From positions 881,501 to 945,500 of the forward strand of contig JACATO010000600.1 of NCBI GenBank assembly GCA_018389105.1: a stretch of DNA of 64,000 nucleotides. Direction: 5' to 3'. Every line of letters begins with the position of its first letter. Positions within the stretch are counted from its first letter, which is position 1. This document shows, in pieces, positions 37,401 to 49,523 of the stretch. The DNA is from Nautilus pompilius. Lineage: Eukaryota > Mollusca > Cephalopoda > Nautilida > Nautilidae. The position numbers and the translations under genes were made by a program. Under the pieces are notes generated by a model, which had not been told where the DNA came from, did no database searches, and saw only the letters and a list, made by a program, of their open reading frames with translations.

Positions 37401-40400
37401 GACAAGCGGCCCGGTCAACACGACACCGGGGGCCCCAAGGACCCGGGAGGTCTCTCTCACGTCGGGCTGATGTTGCTTTGTCGTTGTCATCTCCCTTTCC
37501 CACGTTCTATTATAAGATGTACGTAATAAAGTATCAGGAAATTTTTGTAAGCAGAGTTTGATGCAAAACAAAGAATGATCAGTAGAAGGGAAAATCTTTT
37601 ACTAATTTGACATCCTTTTACATGATACTATGGATTTTGAAACTGGATCAAAGTAGGTTTATAATATCATATTACTTTTGAATTTTGTTTAGTAAAATCG
37701 TGGTAATGTTTTCTCCCGCTATATGCTGAAGCTGTGACACGCAGCTACGAGTTTACAATTTTGTCTATATAAACAAACAAACAAACTTGGATCGTAATAC
37801 GCATGGTGAAGTGCCGTCACTAGAGTTACATACCTGAGAGGAATCGTTGTTCTCTAGCGCCATTTTAAAAATGCAATCATCAATCGCAAAACTAAATCAC
37901 TCTTGCCAAAAGAAGAATAAATGTACACAAATACTGACCTGACCAACCTTAACGTATACATGATATTAATAATGATAACGCTGAATGCAAAATTTGTATT
38001 ATAGAATAGTAAACTAATAATTTTAAAAATACAGAAAGTTGTGAACATCATTTGACAAAAATGAGGGGTTTTAGCGAGTTAAATACCTGAAAATTGTTTG
38101 TACATTTAGCATAATATAGAGCCGATAAGTTTTAGTAGCAGTAAGATCTGTCATTGCCGTACTACAATTAATTCGAAGATTAGTTCGTTTCTTTACTGAA
38201 GAGCATTAATTGAATCAGCGTAGAAGCTGCACAGTTTGCAAGTGACGCATACAAAATAACTGAATAAATTCGAAGTGTTTAAGCATCTAATCTTTCTCTT
38301 GTAATGCAAAAATAATGTTAATATATTAGCTGCCAATAATAAAATAATCCATATTTGAAGATATGGTTCATTCAATAAATTTCTTAGTGAATTTCTTCTT
38401 AGCTAGAAGAAAAAATATATTAGTATGTTCATAACAAATATGAAAAATACGATAATTATACTTTATGTGCATCATATATAACAAATTAATTATACATAAT
38501 CTCTATAATATTTGGATGAAGGCGTTTTGAAATATCACATGATAAATTGTAAACTGCATGGCCTAATCATTATTTTTTTTAATATCAAAGAGCAATTTCA
38601 TCCTTAATATGCAGATCGGGAAATCAACTACACAGTACTAGATTGCTTAATACAAAATGAACGATCTTGAAACGATAAAGCGGCGTGTCAATCCGGTGTT
38701 AACGTGTATGCAATATGAAGTCAGGCAAAGTAGGCCAGTATCGCGGAATCCACATCTAGGAGAGGGAGTCGAGCCACATAGCCACTATCTCGTGTTGCTC
38801 TCCTCAGCTGTACATGTATTCACAATTCGCGTTGCTAGAACAAAAGCCAGAAATCTCTAAATACTATTGTGTAGTTCATACTCCGGTTGAACACCGCAAA
38901 ATATGATAACGCCTTAACTAACAAAGCTGTCGCGTTGGAAAACAAGTTTAGTTTTAGGAACGTTCCCAGCAAGTGCAGTCTGACGATGATTGGGAAAGCA
39001 CAACTGGCCTCGCAACAGTCGGGACAACCGCTCAGCTGGGGATGGTGTGGAGAAGATACTTTAGGCGGACGGGTCTGTCAGTTCTAGGCTAGTTGGCTCT
39101 ACATTTTCATCAACGACGTGCTCCCCTTATGGTTATTCAGATCCTCTCTTAAATCTTGCCGGTGCCGCAACACCGTCAACTGGTAGTAAGATAGAAACGT
39201 TGGCAAGTTTACATCGTGAAAATAACTTATTCGCAGATTTTTTTTCACACTCAAAACTAAACATTTTCCAAACAGTTTTGCGCTCCACGCAACCTTCGCT
39301 TGAAGATCGTTCAAAGGGTCTGTTTGTTTCAACACCAAACTTCGTAAAACCTGGTTAATGATCGAACCGTGAATAAAGATGTCTTCACAATTTAGTGTTT
39401 CGTTTCTAAATTATTAGTCCGTAGAAGAAATTTTAAATATTCAAGCTCTGACTTAATTAAAACGCCCAACGAAATGCCAGAAAATGACTAAAATAGTTAA
39501 AGTTCAGTTGCTTGGAAATACTACTATGAGGTATAATAGTTATAAGTCACCGTCACGTGTACAAAATGTCTACCTGTGAAATTCAAAGGAAACACTTAAC
39601 AGAAAATCTGATAATTAAATCCGCTCTTTATATTGTGCTTGCAACGAACTTTCCAGTACACAGGAAAAAGAAATATGAATTCTTATATCCTGAAAGAAAA
39701 TTCGGCATTAGTATATCTGTTATTATGGCTGAGAACCGAAATGGAATGGCTGTCTCATTATCAAAGTTTAGGAAATTGAAAACCAGAGGGTTTCCTCTGG
39801 TGGATGGATGCCTCGTGTGCCAATGCGCATTTTTGAAGAGGAGAAAAAACGTTTTAAATACGAATTTCTATGGATTTGCACAAAATAAGGAAACCTGCTT
39901 GTAAATATTTAAATAATGTAATGAACATCAAACTAACAGTTAATACTACTAAGTATAAACTGGCTCGGCATGAAATTTTTGTGGCAGTCATGCATGTAAA
40001 GGGAAGGTTATATATGAATGCATAATAGCATTTAGAAAACACACACACACACACCACACACACACACACAAACACACAAAAAATACGATGTGATCTTCTG
40101 GTACCTATTTTACAATTCAGCGTGAGTTTGTATTCGTTGGAGGCGAATGAGTTATAATAAAAATCCTTGAGACAGATTTAAACACAATTTGTTTAACGTA
40201 TTTTGACTCTTAAATGGAGTCAATGGATGCTTCAAATAAAGTTATAAGCTAGGTTTAACTATAAGATCAAGAAATAATAATAATTATACAAAATCTAAAA
40301 GAGCTGGGCGCTTTTAAGTCTGAAATATTTACAAACACTTGTTGAAAACCGATGTCAAAATAATCATTTGAGACTAAGCAATGTGTAAAAATAAAAATAA

Positions 40401-43400
40401 AAAAACAAAACATCGCAAATGCCAGGTAAAATATATTTTTAACTCATGGGGGTCTTTTATTTTCTTAAATATATTTATGTTAGAGAGGTTGTGATTTTCC
40501 TTTTCGAAAAAGTATCAAAGTAGCGAGCACACAACACTTATTAGGAAGTTAGAAAATTTGACAGTTTATGTAAAAGGTCTACAATTTTTTTAAAAAGCCG
40601 GAAGCATCATAAGCAGCACATTTTAAAAAAAATTTATAAAAACACCAAAAGAAATTATGGTGGTAATAAATATTTGTAATCAAAAAGCGCAATCAATTTT
40701 TTGGAGAACCAGAGTTTCCATTATAAATAACAATCCGCTGATCCATCCGCTAAGCGGATTTCACTCAGTTTCAAGTCATTATAAGTTAGGGCGGAGAAAG
40801 AAGCAGACAACAAACACAATTTTCATACATTTATTATCTTTTTATATAATTGATGAACAATAAGTTCTTCATTACTAAAACCAGCTGCGTTATGAGAAAA
40901 TTACTCTTTCCTAGCTCTCTAAGTGTTAAGTGCCAAATTTGCTACAGGAAGATAACGAAATTACTTCAAAGAGGGACAATCGAGTCAAGAAATTCACTCT
41001 GGAGCGAAATTAAGTTGTCTGTCTGATCACTTGGGCTTGACATTTGTAAGTACCGGTTACTGAAAATTTTCAACAATAAACTGATGAAAAGAAATAATAG
41101 ATAAATAAAAGAAAACAATAGGAAAAGATTTAGTAATTACAACTCAACGAAAGTCTGAAGGAAAACTAAAAACAAACAAACAAACAATAACAAATTAAAT
41201 AAATAACGATATTTTTTCTTTACTTAAAGAAAACAAGAAAACAGCATTTGAAAATCTATAGTGAGAAAGATGCATCTTTGAAGTCTCACCAGCCTAGAGA
41301 TCACAAGATTTTTTGGATAAAAATAAAAATAAAAACTGTACGCTTTAATACTTTATACCACGTGCCACGCCGCTGTTGGATGCGCACCTGTTGTGACTTT
41401 GTTGTCAGAAAGACTATCGGTATTTACAAAATATAATGAAGCACTGCATGCTTCTTCTGTCTTTCTGTTTCTATTAACACCATCGTCAACAGCTTTCTTT
41501 TTACTTGTTTTTTTGCATTACTGTTTTGTGCATAAACTATTAATACTTTTAAAAAAATTATTTTTAAAAAATGTTTTAGTAATAATCAAACTCTATACTA
41601 CACCAGAAAATGAAAATCAGCAGCGGTATTTTTCAGAAGTTTACAAAAGCATATTTTCATATGCTAATTTAGTTTATTGGAAGCTATTTTCACTACTGTC
41701 ATGTATTCCCAACTTTCTCTCTAGCTTTTCTTTCTTTTTTCTTCTTTTATAGGAGAAAATATAATGTATCAAGAGAAATAATTATATTACATTATTCTGC
41801 TAACATTATCAATTAAGTTGCTTAAATACAAGTTACCCCCTCCCTTTTGGCTGCGATTAACACGTTACGACAACTTTTCAGACATAATTGTACTACGCGA
41901 AATTTCTTTTCGTATAAAATTCTCATTTGGGTTTGCTCATTCCAAACTCATTAGATTTACCATTCTTGTAGAGTATGCAAGAATGTGGTTAGAAAAACCA
42001 GACAACAAGACGTGAAATATCTATTTTGGTAAAGTTTAATAATTTTTTAACAAAAGCAATGAAAAGAAAAACTAATTTTTCTGGTCACTTGTGTATACTT
42101 TAGCTTACATACTTTAATGAACTAATGATTTAAACAAAACAAATACCACAACATTCTGCCACGATTCAGCGATCAGATTCTCCCGTCAACTTTACTGAAC
42201 ACAAATAAACATTCCTATAAAAGAAAGCTTTTTAAAAATTTAACATATAAAAAATTATTAAATTAATAAATGGCACCAAGTAATTTTAGAATTATTACAT
42301 GTCGACTACTGGATCAACAAAAAAATACAGCTTGAGATAGTTTCTAATGACTAAAACAATGAATATCAGCAGCTAAGATTTATTGAAAATTAGACATAAT
42401 TTTTTGTTTTAAAAATGATATATTACTTTTAATGATATTTCATCTGAAATTAAATTATTTCGTGCGAAAAGCCAGAGTGTAATGCTGCTGCTGCTAATAC
42501 TAGTATACAAGTTTAGATATTCTACGGATAGCATCAGTTATGATGCTTGCAATGTTTTATCGAGCGTTTTTATTGCATGAAAAATGTACAATTAAAGTTC
42601 ATATCCACCCTAACCAGTTATTCAGTTTACCGGTATTAGAGTGTAGATTCAACGAATAGAATGCTTTTTGTCTACTTTATACTTCTATTTCATCCAAAAC
42701 AAACTTGTGCTTATGATAATATGTACAAACCGGGTCACCAAATTGTGAAGCCGAACAGGAGAAAGGCACGGTATACTGGGTAAAAAAGTCTAGAGACATT
42801 GGAGCTTAAGGTACATTTTATCCAAATTATTACGAGCGACCAAAACGTAGACAACCATCAGATGTTGTTGAACTCATAATTCTAAAATCTAAAGTTTGAA
42901 AAAGTGAAGACCACAGGTGCGTAAATACAAATTTTGATATTCATGCACGTTTATGAGTATACATATGTGGAGACGATGTAGTCGACATCAGTCCTGCAGT
43001 AAAATCTACACTGACAACACGCAAGCACGTCACGTCCTGGCACCGGGCAGAGTGGCGTAACTTCGAATTTGAATTCATTACAGAGAGTCATCAGCGACTG
43101 TATACAGGCTACTTCCAAATAGGTGTCATCAAAGACTGGGCCAACAGGAGAAAATTTTACGGATCCTTATGATGAACTGATATTTAGATCAATGGCCCTG
43201 CGAAACATAGTAGTCACTTCTATCCAGATCCAACAAAACTTGCTGGCTGTCAGAAAACATGGGGTTTCCAGATAAAACATCCACTATTTGATTAACGTGA
43301 GAAAGTTTCAAATTGTGCAGCCATGGAATGGCGTTGAGAGATTGCCTGACTAGTCAGATATATCTGGATGAGATTGTGAAACCGAAACCTACCTGATCAT

Positions 43401-46400
43401 CAACCGGCACCAAGATTCATTTTCCAAAGACACAACGCCAAGACACAGGGTTAGGGTGTCGTCACTTCGTTTCTTAGGATCGACATCACCACCACGACTA
43501 GCCAGCCATGACCGCAGAGCTTTCCCTGGTTGAGCACCTCTTGCAGACACGTAAAGCTAAGAAATGGCAAGCAAAAACAGATGAGATGATAAAGTCTCAT
43601 TTTAAGCATGCGCAGAAAATATTCCAGTTGCATACAGTCCAGAAATGGCTTCACTCAATGGTGACTATACCAATCATCTGCTGATTTACGTTGAGGGTGC
43701 CGGTATAAATTGTGACACTAGTCTCCCATTAACACAATGAAATCCATGTGCTAATTTGACTAAGGGAGAGAAAAAAGGTTTTCTATAACCTCTGATTATT
43801 TCGCGTTTGTTCCCAATTATAATTAAATATATGACGCAAAATTTCAATATCTATAGATTCGTGTGATATCTGTATTATTTGGAGGGTAAAATGATCTGAG
43901 TGTTGCCGTCACTCAGTTTCTCTCCTGATTAGTTTTTCTATCTCTGAACATGGTTTTGTATCCAGCTGCTCAACTCTGCTCTGGTTTATCGATTATACAC
44001 TTTTAAACAGTCTCTTTGTATTATAAGTTTACGCTTCCTACTGCTATTGTCAAGGTTTTATGCTAATATAATGAACATGTTTATGGATAAAACAAACTAA
44101 TAGTAGTCGTCGTAGTGCTTACTGTAATTTCCCCTTTTGCGTTAGTGTTTGAATGTGTTTAACTGATGCCTAGTTAGTAGCCTTTGATCGATATTAAGCG
44201 AACACACATCTATTTTTCTTTTTCATTTTTTACCGTTGTTCCAGCACACGTTTCTGTCTTTAGCTTCAGCAGTTTCTTCGGATTTTTTACAGTGAATATT
44301 GCCAGAATTTTGAAACAGCTAAATAAATAACTGATTTAAAACTACACGCAAATTTCAAGATAGGATTCGGTAAAGAGTAAAATTTAGAACCCCTAAAACA
44401 ACAAACAACCAATTGTCAATTGTTTGAAAACAAAAAAAAAATAGGGAGGTTGATCATTGCAGAGATGTCAAGTGATAAAATAATAATAATAAACGATGGT
44501 TAAGCTATAGTTGCCTTAATGTCTTTTTAGATAAACAATTGCTCCTGCTAGAGTGGTATTCTGCGAGTTTTTAGCAATCCAACTTATCTCTTCAAAGAAA
44601 GCCTAACATAACATTTAAAAAAATAATTCTGGTTACACTTTCTCTTGAGAACGAATAATAAATAATGAAAATACTGATGTCAGATTAACAAACAAAGAAA
44701 CAAGATCCTTCGCTGACTAAGTCTAACTTATAGTTGTTTAGCTGATCTCAGCTCGCGGCCTGTGTGAGGATCGCCGAGTCATAACCCCCCCCCAGTAGAA
44801 AGAGTGATAAGAATAGCAGCTGCCAACAAAAACGAAATTTATCATCTCTACGTAAACGTACTGGCTCAGCAAAAATTCTGAGCCTCACTCACGAGAGCTT
44901 GCTTACGCACTGCGATAGAGACCCTCTGTTTGGCAATGCTCCATTCTAAGCACAGTATACACGCTTCTCAACAATGAGGGCCGCAGAAGTGGAGACGGGA
45001 CATTTTTTCCAATAACAATTTGTAAATACTTCTCAGTCGTTGGCGTGTTTGTGTTTGTGTGTATGTGTGTGTGTGTGTGTGTACTTGCACGTGTAAAGGA
45101 AAAACAGAATTATTAGAGTAATGATCTTATTTACATATCCATTTTTACTTCAGTCACCAGCAGCAGGACGCACCTTAAAATCAAACTAGATCGCTTGGAA
45201 ACTACAGGTGTTGGATTGGATCTGTCTGAGAGAATCGTTTCAGCCAGACTAGAAAAATTGCCAATTTCATGAGTTTTCGAATGTTTATTTGGGTGACACA
45301 CAATTCATACTTAATTCCAGTATTTAAATATTGATTATAAAAATAAAATTCATTATTTAATTAGCGAGGTTTTCCTCCAAATCAGTATAGCCTTTGTTGT
45401 TCTCTTAAATTAAATTTAACAACAAATCTACCTATATCATTTAGCTGTGAAAACAAATTGTGTGGTTGCCTTCCATAAGATAAGGAGAAAATATGTATAT
45501 GCTAAAAACATAAAGGAGGATCTAACTGATATCAAAAGTTATTCATAGCTAATTGTGCATGGTAATGAAAATTGTCTCAAGCGATCACATTTTGTGGTGG
45601 TTTTGTGGCACTCAGATAAAAAGGCCAAGTCGTAGCAGCTGGGAATATTACCGGCCAACTAATGACACAGTGTCCCTGTTGGCTGTGGTGAATCGCCATA
45701 CAATTAACGAGTGTTCAAGTTACTTTATGAATGCGATTCCGTCATTTTATTTTGCATTTAATTGTTACTTCTATAGTTCATTTGATGGTTAAATTTTTAG
45801 TTTTTGCTACCGCGTTTGACGAACATTTCCGCTATCTCTTCAAAACACTAATTTACGTTTTAAAATTGTGTTGGAAATAGTAAAAACTAATTTTTTTTCA
45901 AAAGGGGAGAAACGTATTAATAAAAGTGAATTAAAATAAAAAGAGTGTTTGATACGGTACAAAAGTCTTCATTATGAAAGCACAACAAATACTCTTTACA
46001 AAAACCTGCTTTTATTGGCCCAATAATCTAAAAGGTTTGAAAGGTTACACACTAGGACCACAGAATAACAGGTTCGTCTAACTGACAGTTTTGCTCAACG
46101 GAGTAAACCCATTCATCCACCAAAATTTTTTTTCTTTCAAAATCTATTTATTTATTATAATGTATGTTTATACTTTGCATGACTACACGAATTATGATTC
46201 ACTGAACTCGATGCTCATCGTACCACGAACAAAAATCAGAACACTTTCTATTTTAAAAATCTTTTGTGTGCTTTAGAACACAGAGTATACCGATAGAAAA
46301 AATACATAACTAAGCAGCTATTGCCAAAGACTTCCAACACAGATGAGTGTTTTAATCACCTTGAGCTTTTCCGCAAGACAAATGATACATATAATCCGCC

Positions 46401-49400
46401 ATTCTTTAAGAAACACTGTGACCATAGTAGATAGAGTATAAACTCGGACCACAAGTTCCAAATCATCATACAGATTAGACCTTATTCGAATGAGAATAGT
46501 AATTTTGGTAGTTAAGAAAAAATGTTGGAAGATCGCACAATGTTCTTGTTTAGTAAATGATAGGTTTGGATTATTCCTTTCATGTTGCAGTATCCCCATT
46601 CGGAATTTGTATGCTGAGATTGTATCCCTGCTTTATAGGCTGGGGATATGATGGCTTCGATTCGAGGTCACGAAAAGTAAAATTCTTTTTAAAGCCTGTA
46701 GTAAACCTGATAAAAAGTATTACTTAGACGAAAAAAAGTAGAACAAAAATCCCCAAAAAGCAAAGTAAAAAGTTAAAATTGACAAATGCAAAAACGATAA
46801 ACGGAATAAAACCCCACAAATAAAACAACACTTCACTGATGCTTGGAAGTATATAAAAATTGCTAAAAACAACTGTAGTGTCAAACATTCATATTCAAGT
46901 AGAGTTGTTTGTTATTTTTATGAGAAAAGATTATTTCGAGAACTGCTTTCCCCCACTTCCAAATAATCTATTTGCACTTTAGTTTACATAAAAGTTTCAG
47001 ACAATTTTCTGAACAAATTTATTTGTTTACATCATTTCTGCATTAATATTTTTCTCTCATCAAATTAGAGAAAAGCAAAAACACTTCCTTCTTCCTGATA
47101 TGTTCACGCCTAAATGCTTCTATCCTTGGAAATGTTAGCTACTATTCTTGTGCAAGGTCGATAAATGGGGTGATGTTATGACATTTCATAATAACTAACC
47201 AAAACTGAGAAGAGCACTAACGAAGTATTAAAGGGAATACTACAAACGAGCTGCTGGAGAAAAGAGAGCTTACTTAAGTCGACTAAAAATTCACTCACTG
47301 TTTATTGAGCGAGCTGTGCCATATGGTCTGATGATATCGAACACTGATAGGCTCCATATGGTCGATTTTGATTTAAACTACGCCAGTGAGCTCTCTATAA
47401 TTTTTAATTAAAACTTGTCAATAAAATATGATAACACATATTAATAAGTATAATAAAACACATACACATTCAAACACACACAATGTCAGCATGATATTAA
47501 CAGAAACTAATAATAGTTAATGTTTGTGCACTGTATTGGAAGAAATAAGTATTATTTTCTTTTCCGAGCCATTTATATTTTTCTTCTGAGATACATCCGT
47601 TTATATCATTTCATGTCAATTGGCAAATGTTCATCTCCAAAGAAACATTTAAAAGCGATTTTGCAAGTTAATAAGTTATAATATGCATATACAGTGGCTT
47701 AAAGCGACAGATAGTAATATGATATCCTAGGAGTCTGTCTGGTTTTGATCTTTATCATTTTCAACAGAAGAGAAATCTCATGTTTAACTGTCTTTAACAG
47801 CCGATACATTTTACCAGGGCCCTTAAAGAATCTTTGGGTTTGTTTGTTGCCGTTTTTATTTTAAAACGGTATATAATAAGGAACCTGCAAAAATTAAAAA
47901 CATACAATGCTTTCACTATTTCGAAGTAAACAAAAAATTTGTTGATGACTGAAAGTAACATTCTATTTTTTTAAAATTTTGCTTGTACAGTATAATTTAC
48001 CTTTATATTGTTGTTTTTTTTGCATGCATACAGGAAACAAAACATGAAACATTCATATATTAGTCGTTCACAGCGGTTTTAATTTTCAGGATATCTGTGT
48101 CCCAGTTCCCACTTGTGGCGCTTCAAGAATTAACATAAAAACGCGACAAGCTGGACTCAGATAGCGCCACATGGAATCCACTTTCAAACCTAAGCAACAG
48201 AATTACACTGTGTAATGTAGTTCCTTCATACTGTCATTCGTAACTCGACGTATAAACTGAATTCCATATAAATTAGTTTAAAGTGCATCCGGATTCAGGC
48301 GGAAATACTTCAGATGTTAGTGATGGAATAAAAAAAAAAAAGGATGTTGGAGATGACGTGAGTGCAGGAATATTTTTACATCATCTTGTTAATGCATTCT
48401 CTCAATTAGTTTTTTTTAAATAAATCGATCGTTAGAAATAAATTACACTAATGCAAATTAAAGAAATAAAAATTAAGTGTGATTAATTAGTATAACATAT
48501 AAAAAGAGGTACTTAATAAATCTCCATATATTTTTTCAAAGATGATTTACGTACCTATGTTTATTAACGCTGAGAGTTGGTTACAGCCCTTTTAAGAATA
48601 AGCCGTTTACTTTAAAGCTTGTGTCTAAAATGGATTTATACTTAACACTCTTAATTATAGTATAGAACCCGTAACCCCTGACGCCACTTAATACCTAAGG
48701 GCGGTAATTCGAAAACGAATCAATAACTTCTCCTTTTTTTTTTTCTTTCCGGAAGTGCCCTTTTTGGTTCTGTACTTATCCAGATGTATTTACAAATGTC
48801 TAGAAATAACACAAGTTTTTACTGCTAAAACCGTTATGAGTTTTTTCTTCATTTTTTAACCTAACAATATATAGAAATGCTGACATAGGCAAATGAATAT
48901 TAAAAAAATACGTAAAGGAAAATTCAACAGAGGATTGTCGTCTCAGTTGAAAATGCTGAGAATATGCGATTCCTTAACAATATGCAGCAGTTGAAACTTT
49001 AACCTCTTCTCTCTCCCATCAACAATCAATCAATCAAATTAAACTGCAGTAACAATTTTTTTTTAAAAAAAAGAAAAGGTTCTTCTCCATGCCTTATCTC
49101 AGGTGGCGCAATTCGTGTTAATATTAAATATTATTGGCCGATCGTACTACATTCTTGCTGTTTTAATAATGTCACAAAAATGATCTGTATTTTATTTAAC
49201 TGCTAAAGGCCGATAATTTTGCATGATCGACTTCATTATCATTTAAATGTCATCTTTTTTTAAAAATTAAGCATCCATGTTATTATAAGCTTGTCATATC
49301 TGCGCCTTTGGTGACTTGATATTACTGTAGTAGAACTGTCTCATCAACAAAAGCAACAACAACAACAACAACAACAACAATAATAATAATAATAATATAT

Positions 49401-49473
49401 TAAAGTTCACAGAAGGAAATTTCTTTTTAGTGATGAGAGATTGAGAAAAAATCGTGACTAGTGAACCAACGAA

Positions 49474-49523
<50 letters not shown>

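Noticed and set aside
37243-37571. Several minus-strand open frames in the CpG-dense block
   Set aside because: Three frames are open at once, which is expected from the GC-rich composition. No strong minus-strand acceptor or domain was seen.
39557-39904. A 115-codon plus-strand open frame
   Set aside because: No recognisable domain, start context or splice signals. A frame this long is expected by chance in 64 kb read six ways.
46640-46680. B-box-like TTCGATTCGAGG sequence
   Set aside because: No matching A box at tRNA spacing and no SINE tail, so neither a tRNA gene nor a SINE could be supported.
48114-48171. Inverted TGTGGCGCT / AGCGCCACA pair
   Set aside because: Nine-base arms separated by about 40 bases with no further pairing or element features; likely chance.
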